DNA from: Koleobacter methoxysyntrophicus
GTDB taxonomy: Bacteria; Bacillota; Thermosediminibacteria; Koleobacterales; Koleobacteraceae
Direction of reading: 5' to 3'
Assembly: GCF_017301615.1 (NCBI RefSeq)
Contig: NZ_CP059066.1
Span: 2,405,001 to 2,468,887, forward strand
DNA: 63,887 nt
The notes under the pieces: model-generated
Seen by the model: only the letters and a program-made list of their open reading frames with translations
What the model was told of the DNA's origin: nothing
The model's database searches: none
Shown: positions 56,539 through 63,887 of the stretch, one piece after another
How the letters are laid out: each line of letters opens with the position of its first letter
Position numbering within the stretch: the stretch's first letter is position 1
Position numbers and translations under genes: made by a program

Positions 56539-57690
56539 ATGAAAAAAGGCTATTTGCGTTTACCGGGCCCTACAGAGATACCTGAGGAAGTCTTGTTAGC
56601 AATGTCTAAACCCATGATAGGGCATCGGGGAAAGGAATTCAAAGAGATTTTCAGTTCTGTTTCCGAGGAAATTAAAGGTGTTTTTCAGACCCAGAATGAT
56701 GTGCTGATATTCCCGGGAGCAGGAACGGGAGGACTGGAAGCCGCAATAGTAAACCTATTTTCTCCTGGCGATAAGGTCTTATTGATAAGTGTAGGGGTAT
56801 TTGGCAATAGATTTGGAGAAATCGCTGAAAGATTTCATTTAGATGTAGAAAAAATTGAGTTTCAATGGGGAAAAACCTTTGACCTTCAGATAATAAAAGA
56901 AAGAATAGATAAAGATAAAGGAGGGAAGATCAAAGGAGTAATAGTTACCCATAACGAAACATCTACAGGGGTATTAAATGATATTTCCTCTCTAAAGGAC
57001 GTTTTGAGAAACCATTCTGCCCTGTTAATTGTTGATGCAGTGAGTTCTTTAGGAGCCGTAGATCTCAAAACCGATGAATGGGGTATAGACGTGGTTGTTA
57101 CCGGTTCACAGAAAGCTTTAATGCTGCCGCCCGGTCTAACCTTAATAAGTATAAGCCCTAAAGGGTGGGATGCTGTGGAAAAATCCCAAATTCCTAAATA
57201 TTATTGGGATTTTAAAAAAGCAAAAAATAACCTGATTAAAGGTCAGACACCATATACTCCGGCAATTTCATTAATTTTTGGATTAAAAGAATCACTTAAA
57301 TTGATATATAAAGAAGGCTTGGATAATATTTTCAGCAGACATATTCTCCTTAGCAAGGCATTCAGAGAAGGAATTAAATGTATGGGTTTAACCCCATTTG
57401 CAGACGACCATTGTGCATCTCCTACAGTAACAGCAATAAAGGTACCTGATGGTATAGAACCTTCAAAATTGAGAAAAAAAATGGCAGATGAGTTTAGAAT
57501 GGATATTGCTGGTGGTCAGCAAAAATTACAGGATACAATAATTCGGGTGGGTCATATGGGGTACGTTGATAAACTGGATATTATAAGTACTTTATGGGCA
57601 CTTGGCATGACATTGGAAGAATTAGGATTTGGTGCTGATATAACTTCAGCCATCAAAAAAGCGCAGCAGGTATTGAAAAAGGAGGGTTAA
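56539..57690 (+). CDS. Class V aminotransferase (serine-pyruvate/alanine-glyoxylate type)
   Basis: 383 aa PLP enzyme: 'RLPGPTEIPEEVL', 'GAGTGGLEAA', 'VVDAVSSLGAVDL' and PLP lysine in 'TGSQKALMLPPGL'. By sequence it is an alanine-glyoxylate/serine-pyruvate aminotransferase; with serA next door and a serine T-box in front it probably supplies the amino group in serine synthesis. ATG start behind aaaggagg. Confidence 0.9.
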   Translation: MKKGYLRLPGPTEIPEEVLLAMSKPMIGHRGKEFKEIFSSVSEEIKGVFQTQNDVLIFPGAGTGGLEAAIVNLFSPGDKVLLISVGVFGNRFGEIAERFHLDVEKIEFQWGKTFDLQIIKERIDKDKGGKIKGVIVTHNETSTGVLNDISSLKDVLRNHSALLIVDAVSSLGAVDLKTDEWGIDVVVTGSQKALMLPPGLTLISISPKGWDAVEKSQIPKYYWDFKKAKNNLIKGQTPYTPAISLIFGLKESLKLIYKEGLDNIFSRHILLSKAFREGIKCMGLTPFADDHCASPTVTAIKVPDGIEPSKLRKKMADEFRMDIAGGQQKLQDTIIRVGHMGYVDKLDIISTLWALGMTLEELGFGADITSAIKKAQQVLKKEG

Positions 57691-57691
57691 T

Positions 57692-59266
57692 ATGAGGATA
57701 CTAATAAGTGATAGAATTTCAGATAAAGGTATAAAAATACTTGAAAAGGAGTTTCAGGTTGACGTAAAGACGGGGCTTACAGAGGAAGAACTCATAAACG
57801 AAATAAAACATTATGATGCTTTGATTGTCAGGAGCAGTACCAAAGTTACAAAAAAAATTATTGACAGTGCACAAAAACTTAAAGTTATCGGAAGGGCTGG
57901 TGTAGGAGTCGATAATATTGACGTTTCAGCTGCAACTCAAAAAGGTATATTGGTAGTAAATGCTCCGGAAGGTAATACTATTGCAGCAGCTGAACATACC
58001 CTTGCAATGCTCCTTTCTTTGTCGCGGAAGATTCCTCAAGCATCAGCTTCATTGAAAGCAGGCAACTGGGACAGAAAGGGATTTATGGGGGTTGAAGTAA
58101 AAGGGAAAATCCTTGGAATTATCGGGTTAGGGAGAATAGGTAAGGAGGTTGCAAAAAGAGCCAAATCGTTCCAGATGAATATAATTGCCTATGATCCCTA
58201 TATTTCCCAGGAAAATGTTTTCAAAGAAGATATTGAACTTGTAGAATTTGAAACCCTTATAAGCAAATCGGATTTTATAACCCTGCATATTCCCCTTACG
58301 CCTGATACAAAATATATCCTCGGTGAAAAGGAATTTAAAATGATGAAAAAAGGGGTAAGGATAATTAACTGTGCCAGAGGAGGAATAATTGATGAAAACG
58401 CCCTTTATAATGCTATATTAGATGGAACAGTAGCTGGAGCAGCCCTGGATGTCTTTGAAACAGAACCGCCGGTAGGAAACCGATTATTGGAATTAGACCA
58501 GGTAGTTGCTACACCCCATTTAGGAGCATCGACAGAAGAAGCTCAGATAAATGTATCTATTGATGTAGCTGAGGATGTTATAAGGGCTTTAAGAAATGAA
58601 ACGGTGAAAAATGCTGTTAATATGGTTACGGTTAAGCCGGAAGAATGGAATTTCCTTTCGCCATATGTGATGCTGTCTGAGAAGTTAGGCCGATTCTATT
58701 CACAATTTAGGAACGGCAGAGTTCATAAAGTTGAAATGATATTTAAAGGCAAAATAGCCGATACCAAGACATCGATTTTAACCTCAGCGGCCTTAAAAGG
58801 CCTGCTAAATGTGATTCTTCAGGAGCCTGTAAACCTCGTAAATGCCCAGGTGGTAGCAAAAGAGCGAAATATAAAAATTATAGAAACGAAAAGCAGTGAT
58901 GTGGAAGATTACGGTAATTTACTTATTTTAAAGGTCTATACAGATAAAGGTGAAGGTGAAGTCGGAGGTACTGTTTTTGGAAACAATGATCAGAGGATAG
59001 TGCAGATAGATGAATACAAAATTGACTTAATCCCTGAAGGTAATATTATCTTGATTTCTCATACTGATAAACCGGGAATGATTGGAAAAGTTGGGTCTAT
59101 TTTAGGGAATAACGACATAAACATAGCGACAATGCAGGTGGGTAGAAAGAAGCCTAGAGGTGAGGCTGTAATGGCTCTGACTGTGGATGAATATGTTAAT
59201 GAAAAAATTTTAAGGGAAATAGCTGAAATAGAAGGAATTGAAGATCTAAAATTTGTAGTATTCTAG
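57692..59266 (+). CDS. serA: D-3-phosphoglycerate dehydrogenase
   Basis: First step of serine synthesis. 524 aa long form: substrate domain, NAD domain with 'GIIGLGRIGKEVAKRA', catalytic 'NCARGGIIDENALY' and 'TPHLGASTEEAQ', the intervening ASB domain (about 320-440) and C-terminal ACT domain ('ILISHTDKPGMIGKVGSILG'), which usually binds serine. ATG start behind aggaggg, two bases after the aminotransferase stop. Confidence 0.96.
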   Translation: MRILISDRISDKGIKILEKEFQVDVKTGLTEEELINEIKHYDALIVRSSTKVTKKIIDSAQKLKVIGRAGVGVDNIDVSAATQKGILVVNAPEGNTIAAAEHTLAMLLSLSRKIPQASASLKAGNWDRKGFMGVEVKGKILGIIGLGRIGKEVAKRAKSFQMNIIAYDPYISQENVFKEDIELVEFETLISKSDFITLHIPLTPDTKYILGEKEFKMMKKGVRIINCARGGIIDENALYNAILDGTVAGAALDVFETEPPVGNRLLELDQVVATPHLGASTEEAQINVSIDVAEDVIRALRNETVKNAVNMVTVKPEEWNFLSPYVMLSEKLGRFYSQFRNGRVHKVEMIFKGKIADTKTSILTSAALKGLLNVILQEPVNLVNAQVVAKERNIKIIETKSSDVEDYGNLLILKVYTDKGEGEVGGTVFGNNDQRIVQIDEYKIDLIPEGNIILISHTDKPGMIGKVGSILGNNDINIATMQVGRKKPRGEAVMALTVDEYVNEKILREIAEIEGIEDLKFVVF

Positions 59267-59386
59267 ATGAAATATATAAGGTAAAATAACGCTATTTTAG
59301 CGAGGCCTTAAAATCATGTTTTTAAAAGGTTTTGAATTCGTGGCATAAAAGTTATATCCAGCTATCTAGTAGCTCTACCGCTTTTA

Positions 59387-59415
59387 TTGACAAATAATCA
59401 TTACTAAAATATACT
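59387..59415 (+). promoter_or_regulatory. Promoter of the Fur family gene with candidate Fur/PerR box
   Basis: Exact TTGACA (59387-59392), 17-bp spacer, TATACT (59410-59415). The spacer holds ataatcatta (about 59394-59403), a half-symmetric Fur/PerR-like 7-1-7 core. The rest of the 180-bp gap before it holds short hairpins but no gene. Confidence 0.65.
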
Positions 59416-59446
59416 GAATAATAGAAAGACTTTTAGGAGGAATTCT

Positions 59447-59890
59447 ATGAACGAGGATAAAATTGAAGAAATAGAAAGGAAATTAAAAGAAAGGGATTAT
59501 AAATTAACTTCTCAGCGGAGGGCTACCCTGGATGTACTTTTAGAAAGTCAGTCAAAACACTTAAATACAGAGGAGATTTACAACCTGGTTAAAACTAAAT
59601 ATCCAGATATAGGTCTCGCTACAGTGTACAGAACCCTGCAGCTTTTAGATGAACTTGATATAATTCATAAATTGAATTTTGGGGATGGGTGCTATAGATA
59701 TGAGTTGAATCTTCAACAGCAACACCATCACCATCATCTAATCTGTCTTAAATGCGGTGAAGTGTTTGAATTCGGAGATGATCTTTTGGAAACGCTGGAA
59801 GAAAATATAGAAAAAACAAGTAATTTCAAGATTGTGGATCACAGGGTTAAATTTTTTGGTTATTGTAGTAAATGCCAAACTAAAGAATAA
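59447..59890 (+). CDS. Fur family transcriptional regulator
   Basis: 147 aa. Winged helix ('KLTSQRRATLDVLLESQSKHL', 'GLATVYRTLQLLDE') and metal-binding dimer domain with QQQHHHHHLICLKCGE and the CSKC pair for structural zinc. Could be Fur, Zur or PerR; the five-histidine stretch does not settle it. ATG start behind aggaggaa. Confidence 0.9.
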   Translation: MNEDKIEEIERKLKERDYKLTSQRRATLDVLLESQSKHLNTEEIYNLVKTKYPDIGLATVYRTLQLLDELDIIHKLNFGDGCYRYELNLQQQHHHHHLICLKCGEVFEFGDDLLETLEENIEKTSNFKIVDHRVKFFGYCSKCQTKE

Positions 59891-59924
59891 AAGGGATTAT
59901 TCCCTGATGAATAATCCCTTTTTC
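59890..59924. terminator. Bidirectional terminator between fur-type gene and the P-type ATPase
   Basis: Stem aaagggattattc / gaataatcccttt with six-base loop; Ts on the + side and As before it serve both converging genes. Confidence 0.88.
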
Positions 59925-59933
59925 TGTTATATA

Positions 59934-62627
59934 CTACAATTTTAAAGCTTTAGTAATCTCGGCTACTATAGCCGGTAATAATGAAAACCCTACTATGATA
60001 AGCCATTGATTTAGGGTAAGAGGGACAGTCTTAAACACGTTACTGATGAAAGGAATGTACATAACTATTAGCATCATTACAAAAGACAGCAGCGTTCCCA
60101 AAAACATGTATTTATTTGTAAACAAGCCCAATTTAAATAAAGGAATATTTTCTGAACGGGCAGTTTGTGCTCTGAACAATTCACTGGTGATTAGTGTGGC
60201 AAATGCAAATGTTCTGGCAAGAATCAGATTTTCTGTTGAATTTAAAGCATAAAAGAATATCCCTAAGACTGCTATAGCTATAGCTGTACTTTGACTCAGA
60301 ATTCCCCGCCTCATGGTTTTGTTTAGGATTGGTTCTTTAGGGTCTCTAGGTGGCATATTCATAATCCCCGGTTCCTTTTTTTCCATTCCTAGAGCCAATG
60401 CGGGGAAAGCGTCAGTGACTAAATTAAGCCATAGAATCTGAATGGGTATCAGCGGTATGGGTAACCCAAGTATCATTGCAAAAAATATGATTAGAATTTC
60501 TGCTATGTTACAGGAAAGCAAGAAGTTTATAAATTTCCTTATATTGCTGTAAATCACCCTGCCCTCCTCTACTGCAGCTACTATACTTGCAAAATTATCA
60601 TCGGTTAGAATTAAATCTGAGGCTTCTTTAGCTACATCAGTTCCGGTAATACCCATTGCAATACCTATATCGGCATTTTTAAGGGCAGGAGCATCGTTGA
60701 CACCATCGCCGGTCATTGCCACTATCTCGCCCTTTTTCTTTACGCTATTAACAATTTTAACTTTATGTTCAGGAGATACCCGGGCAAATACATTTACCTT
60801 ATCGATAACTTCTTCAAGCTCTTCATCACTCATTTCATCCAGTTCTTTTCCTGTAATTGCTATAATCCGGTCAGACAGTTTTAATTCCCTGGCTATAGCA
60901 ACGGCAGTATCTTTGTAATCACCTGTGATCATTATAGGTTTAATACCGGCACTTTTGCAAACCTCAACAGCTTCTATAGCTTCCTTCCTGGGAGGATCGA
61001 TCATCCCCATTAAACCGACAAAAACTAAATCGGTTTCAATTACATCAGGAGATATTGTTTCAGGCAAGGATTCCAGTTCCTTATATGCAAAACCTAAAAC
61101 CCTTAAAGCCTGGTTAGCCATTGATGTGTTGATTTGAAGAATATTAGCCTTTTTATCATCCGTTAACTGAGCAATATTTCCGTTATCGAAAATAGAGTTA
61201 CACAAATTTAGTAATATATCGGGGGCTCCTTTTACACAAACCAGATATTTTGAGGTATTTTTATCATAATGAATAGTGGTCATTCGTTTTCTGTCTGAAT
61301 CAAAGGGTATTTCTTGTTTCCTTGGCAGATCGTTATTTAATTCGGTATACCATAAACCGCCTTTGGCTGCGGCAACAATCAATGCGCCTTCGGTGGGATC
61401 ACCTATTACTTTCCAAGTATTATTATCCTTACTTTCTTCAATGCGCGAATCGTTACAAAGGGCACCTATTTTTAAAATCTGTGATAAATCAGGGACAGAA
61501 TTCGGGGAAATGGTTGTCCCTTTATGTTCTTTGATAAATTCACCATAAGGTTTATAACCCTCCCCCGTAACCTTATATATTTGACCTCCTGTATAGATGG
61601 CAGTAACAGTCATTTCGTTCTGGGTAAGGGTTCCTGTCTTGTCTGTGCAAATAACGGTAGTGCTTCCAAGGGTTTCTACCGCATGTAATTTTTTAACAAT
61701 AGAGTGTCGTTTAACCATTCTCTGCATGCCTAGGGCAAGAACTATTGTAACAATGGCGGGAAGACCTTCGGGTATGGCTGCAACAGCAAGGCTTATGGCG
61801 GTCATAAACATTTCCCTATACCCTAAACCCCTTAGAACACCTATGGCGAATATAATTGCTACTATGACCAAGCATATAGTTCCCAATACCTTTCCGAATT
61901 GCGATAACTTCTTTTGCAGTGGGGTTTCTTCTTCTTCAAGACTTTCAAGCATCTGAGCTATCAGGCCGATTTGTGTGTCCATGCCGGTAGCTGTTACGAT
62001 GCCTTTACCCCTGCCATAAGTAATAATAGTTCCCATAAAAGCTGAATTAGACCTTTCACCAAGGGGTACATCTTCAGTAAAGACTGCTCCGGCATCTTTT
62101 TCAACGGGAACGGATTCTCCCGTTAAAGAGGCTTCGTCTATTTTTAGATTTACACTTTCTATTAGTCTCAAATCTGCTGGAACATAATTACCTGCTTCTA
62201 ATAATACTATATCTCCTGGAACCAGTTCTTTTGAAGGTATTTCCTGTATCTTCCCTTCCCTGACTACTAGGGTTTTAGGAGAAGCCAGCTGTTTTAAGGC
62301 TTCGAGGGCTTTGCTGGCCCTATATTCTTGTAAAACTCCGAGGATTGCATTTAAAATAACGATAATGAGAATAACTACAGAATCAGTAACTTCACCGAGA
62401 ACCAGGGAAATTATACTTGCAATAATTAAAATCATTACCAAAAAATCTTTGAACTGGTTAATAAATCGCTGAAACAATGTTACCGGTTTTTTTTCCTTTA
62501 ATTCGTTTAAACCGTATTTTTGTTGTCTCTTTTTAACTTCTTCTGCATCTAATCCTTTTTCCGTACAGGTTTTTAATTTTTCAGCCGTTTCTCTAATATT
62601 TAGATGATACCATTTTACGTCTTTCAA
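59934..62627 (-). CDS. P-type cation ATPase, PMCA/PMR1-like (Ca2+ and/or Mn2+)
   Basis: 897 aa, about ten membrane helices. Phosphorylation motif DKTGTLTQNE with D329, 'TGES' actuator loop, 'MTGDGVNDAPALK' hinge. Ion-site residues: PEGLP in helix 4 and NLVTDAFPA in helix 6, as in Ca2+/Mn2+ pumps such as PMR1. The leader holds a yybP-ykoY Mn2+ riboswitch, so Mn2+ export is likely in addition to or instead of Ca2+. TTG start at 62627 behind gaggaggg. Confidence 0.93.
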   Translation of the reverse strand: MKDVKWYHLNIRETAEKLKTCTEKGLDAEEVKKRQQKYGLNELKEKKPVTLFQRFINQFKDFLVMILIIASIISLVLGEVTDSVVILIIVILNAILGVLQEYRASKALEALKQLASPKTLVVREGKIQEIPSKELVPGDIVLLEAGNYVPADLRLIESVNLKIDEASLTGESVPVEKDAGAVFTEDVPLGERSNSAFMGTIITYGRGKGIVTATGMDTQIGLIAQMLESLEEEETPLQKKLSQFGKVLGTICLVIVAIIFAIGVLRGLGYREMFMTAISLAVAAIPEGLPAIVTIVLALGMQRMVKRHSIVKKLHAVETLGSTTVICTDKTGTLTQNEMTVTAIYTGGQIYKVTGEGYKPYGEFIKEHKGTTISPNSVPDLSQILKIGALCNDSRIEESKDNNTWKVIGDPTEGALIVAAAKGGLWYTELNNDLPRKQEIPFDSDRKRMTTIHYDKNTSKYLVCVKGAPDILLNLCNSIFDNGNIAQLTDDKKANILQINTSMANQALRVLGFAYKELESLPETISPDVIETDLVFVGLMGMIDPPRKEAIEAVEVCKSAGIKPIMITGDYKDTAVAIARELKLSDRIIAITGKELDEMSDEELEEVIDKVNVFARVSPEHKVKIVNSVKKKGEIVAMTGDGVNDAPALKNADIGIAMGITGTDVAKEASDLILTDDNFASIVAAVEEGRVIYSNIRKFINFLLSCNIAEILIIFFAMILGLPIPLIPIQILWLNLVTDAFPALALGMEKKEPGIMNMPPRDPKEPILNKTMRRGILSQSTAIAIAVLGIFFYALNSTENLILARTFAFATLITSELFRAQTARSENIPLFKLGLFTNKYMFLGTLLSFVMMLIVMYIPFISNVFKTVPLTLNQWLIIVGFSLLPAIVAEITKALKL

Positions 62628-62680
62628 ATCTTTTTTCCCTCCTCATGGATTATTATTTGTTTTTATTTTAGATTTTAACA

Positions 62681-62725
62681 AATAAAAAAGACCTTTAACA
62701 AAATAATATTTTTGTTAAAGGTCTT
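62681..62725 (-). terminator. Riboswitch-controlled terminator
   Basis: On the minus strand: gacctttaacaaaa / ttttgttaaaggtc stem followed by a T-run, between aptamer and start codon. Its first arm shares the cctttaa segment with the aptamer closing stem, so the two folds exclude each other. Confidence 0.85.
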
Positions 62726-62830
62726 GCCCTTAATATTTACTAAGGATGAAGCCAGGTTATAAAACCGTACTGTTGACTTCATCAACACGAGTGTGTTGGC
62801 TACTCCCCTCTATATTATTAAATTACCTTT
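62717..62830 (-). promoter_or_regulatory. yybP-ykoY family Mn2+ riboswitch
   Basis: Minus-strand aptamer: aaagg closing strand, ggggagtag, a hairpin arm, gtcaacagtacgg, acctggc, and gcaagaccttt closing the stem. These are the conserved blocks of the Mn2+-sensing yybP-ykoY family. Mn2+ binding should block the overlapping terminator and turn on the pump. Confidence 0.88.
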
Positions 62831-62838
62831 TCAGTTTT

Positions 62839-62867
62839 ATTATAATTGATGATTTCTAATTTGTAAA
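62839..62867 (-). promoter_or_regulatory. Promoter of the P-type ATPase
   Basis: On the minus strand TTTACA (62867-62862), 17-bp spacer, TATAAT (62844-62839); start near 62832, just at the aptamer 5' end. Confidence 0.8.
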
Positions 62868-62871
62868 GTAG

Positions 62872-62899
62872 TTGACAATAAAAAGATAAATGGTAGACT
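62872..62899 (+). promoter_or_regulatory. Promoter of the histidine phosphatase gene
   Basis: TTGACA (62872-62877), 16-bp spacer, TAGACT (62894-62899). Divergent from, and only four bases away from, the ATPase promoter. Confidence 0.7.
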
Positions 62900-62945
62900 A
62901 GAACAAGAGATACCTGTTATAAGAGCAGGAGGGGAGTTTGCTTTT

Positions 62946-63563
62946 ATGAAAACCATTTATTTAATTAGACATGGGGAATCTGAAGGTAATTCCAAAAGGA
63001 TTTTTCAGGGATGGTTGGACTGCGCTCTAACGTCAGAAGGGAGGTTTCAGGCAGAGCTTTTGGCTGAACGCCTTAAAAACAAGGGGATAAGATACTTCTT
63101 TTCGAGCCCTCTGAAAAGGGCGTATGAAACGGCTGAAATTATTGCAAAAAAATATGATGAAATGAACATTATTAAGATAGAAAAATTAAAGGAATTAAAT
63201 TGCGGAAAATGGCAGGGATTGACCAGGGAAGAAGTTAAAAAGATTAGTCCGAAGCAATTACATAATTTTCTTTATAATCCAGAAAAGCTTCAGATCCCTG
63301 GAGGGGATTCAATTGTTGATTTGCAAAAAAGGGCTATAAAAGCACTGTTTGAGATATTGAATTATGTAGAAGATGATAATGTTTTGTGTATTGTAGCTCA
63401 TGGATTTATTAATAAGGTTATTCTATGTACAATTTCAAGTTTACCGCTATCTAAGATATGGGATTTTCCGCAGGCCAATACAGGGGTTAATATAATCAAA
63501 TACGATGGTAAATTTGATATCATAGAGATTAATAATACAGATCACCTTATAGTAGATCCATAA
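62946..63563 (+). CDS. Histidine phosphatase family protein (phosphoglycerate mutase-like)
   Basis: 205 aa. RHGESEGN (catalytic H9), 'FSSPLKRAYETAEII', 'LNCGKWQGLT' and the second histidine in 'IVAHGFINK'. Too short for dPGM; could be a broad phosphatase or act on alpha-ribazole phosphate. ATG start behind ggaggggag. Substrate not predictable. Confidence 0.9.
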   Translation: MKTIYLIRHGESEGNSKRIFQGWLDCALTSEGRFQAELLAERLKNKGIRYFFSSPLKRAYETAEIIAKKYDEMNIIKIEKLKELNCGKWQGLTREEVKKISPKQLHNFLYNPEKLQIPGGDSIVDLQKRAIKALFEILNYVEDDNVLCIVAHGFINKVILCTISSLPLSKIWDFPQANTGVNIIKYDGKFDIIEINNTDHLIVDP

Positions 63564-63643
63564 AAAAGAAAAATTTAAAGGAATTTAATATTATTGAAAG
63601 AATATATAACATACGGTAATTTTGTAGTGGGAGGTATATCATT

Positions 63644-63887
63644 ATGTGGATAATTTTATTATCTTTGATTACAGGGGGCCTTATTGGTTTTTTTAATTTT
63701 ATTCCCCAGAAGATTTATAAAAAGCTGGATTATATAACTACTTTAGGCCTTATTTGCCTTTTGTTTTTCATGGGTATTAAAATAGGTATAAATCAAAATA
63801 TACTGCGAGGTCTTACTGGCATGACTATTAAATCAGCCATTTTGGCTAGCGGTGCTATAGCTGGAAGTATCATAATGACTAAGTTGT
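63644..63887 (+). CDS. lysO: LysO/DUF340 family exporter, N-terminal part (cut by window end)
   Basis: 81 codons visible. Hydrophobic helices with 'LLSLITGGLIGFF' and 'LGLICLLFFMGIKIG', the pattern of the LysO N-terminal half (DUF340), a lysine exporter family. ATG start behind gggaggt (63630-63636). Assigned from partial sequence only. Confidence 0.75.
   Translation, partial: MWIILLSLITGGLIGFFNFIPQKIYKKLDYITTLGLICLLFFMGIKIGINQNILRGLTGMTIKSAILASGAIAGSIIMTKL

Noticed and set aside
60046-61956. Plus-strand open frames of up to 119 codons
   Set aside because: They are mirror frames of the minus-strand P-type ATPase, which has complete family motifs.

Overview
This 63.9-kb window is chromosomal sequence from a low-GC, Gram-positive anaerobe of the class Clostridia. 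The clues are the SCIFF ranthipeptide gene (scfA), the TIGR04086/YajC/Tgt neighbourhood, HemZ, IreB, a BofC-like protein, a yybP-ykoY riboswitch, two T-box leaders, the aspS-6S RNA-tcdA order, and frequent GTG/TTG starts behind strong AAGGAGG sites. AT-rich intergenic regions and the SerA plus class V aminotransferase pair would fit a thermophilic clostridial line, but the species cannot be fixed from the sequence. Almost all genes are on the + strand.

Layout. 1-2301: 3' part of a 23S rRNA gene, 5S rRNA and tRNA-Asn. 2480-7816: beta-CASP metallo-beta-lactamase RNase, aspartokinase, YigZ, cysteine synthase (apparent ATT start) and NAD synthetase. 7946-16048: YebC, BofC-like protein, ruvCAB, DUF2905, queA-tgt-yajC, TIGR04086 membrane protein, a NodB-fold protein without its metal ligands, and scfA without its usual maturase. 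16156-24068: gamma-carbonic anhydrase, a candidate small RNA, an ABC-class ATPase/PP2C/P-loop/HD four-gene unit, secDF, a phasin-like protein and a cation diffusion facilitator behind a structured leader. 24147-27276: a chelatase-like AAA+/VWA pair. 27405-38245: lapA, recJ (upstream copy interrupted by an IS1634-type element with a 217-bp target duplication), apt, relA, dtd, an MBL hydrolase, a small DNA-binding-like protein and hemZ. 38237-43706: hisS-aspS, 6S RNA, tcdA, csoR, an RseC-like protein and trxA. 43880-49515: threonine aldolase, rarA, and iscR-nifS-nifU-mnmA. 49614-59890: zinc ribbon, AI-2E family permease (apparent CTG start), T-box/alaS, ireB, aldo/keto reductase, ruvX, DUF1292, a serine T-box with two antiterminator/terminator modules, class V aminotransferase-serA, and a Fur family regulator. 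59934-62830: a minus-strand Ca/Mn P-type ATPase behind a Mn2+ riboswitch. 62946-63887: histidine phosphatase and the start of a LysO-type exporter.

The genes are mostly housekeeping: recombination (RuvABC, RarA, RecJ, RuvX), tRNA modification and charging (QueA, Tgt, MnmA, TcdA, HisS, AspS, AlaS, Dtd), Fe-S/sulfur supply (IscR-NifS-NifU-MnmA, CysK), stringent response (Apt, RelA) and secretion (YajC, SecDF). RNA-based control is unusually well represented: two T-boxes, a decayed T-box-like leader, a Mn2+ riboswitch, an attenuator-like leader before the CDF transporter, a hairpin that buries a ribosome binding site, 6S RNA and one candidate sRNA. Many promoters match TTGACA-N17-TATAAT closely, which fixes several leaders and start codons. 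No CRISPR array, prophage or defence island was seen.
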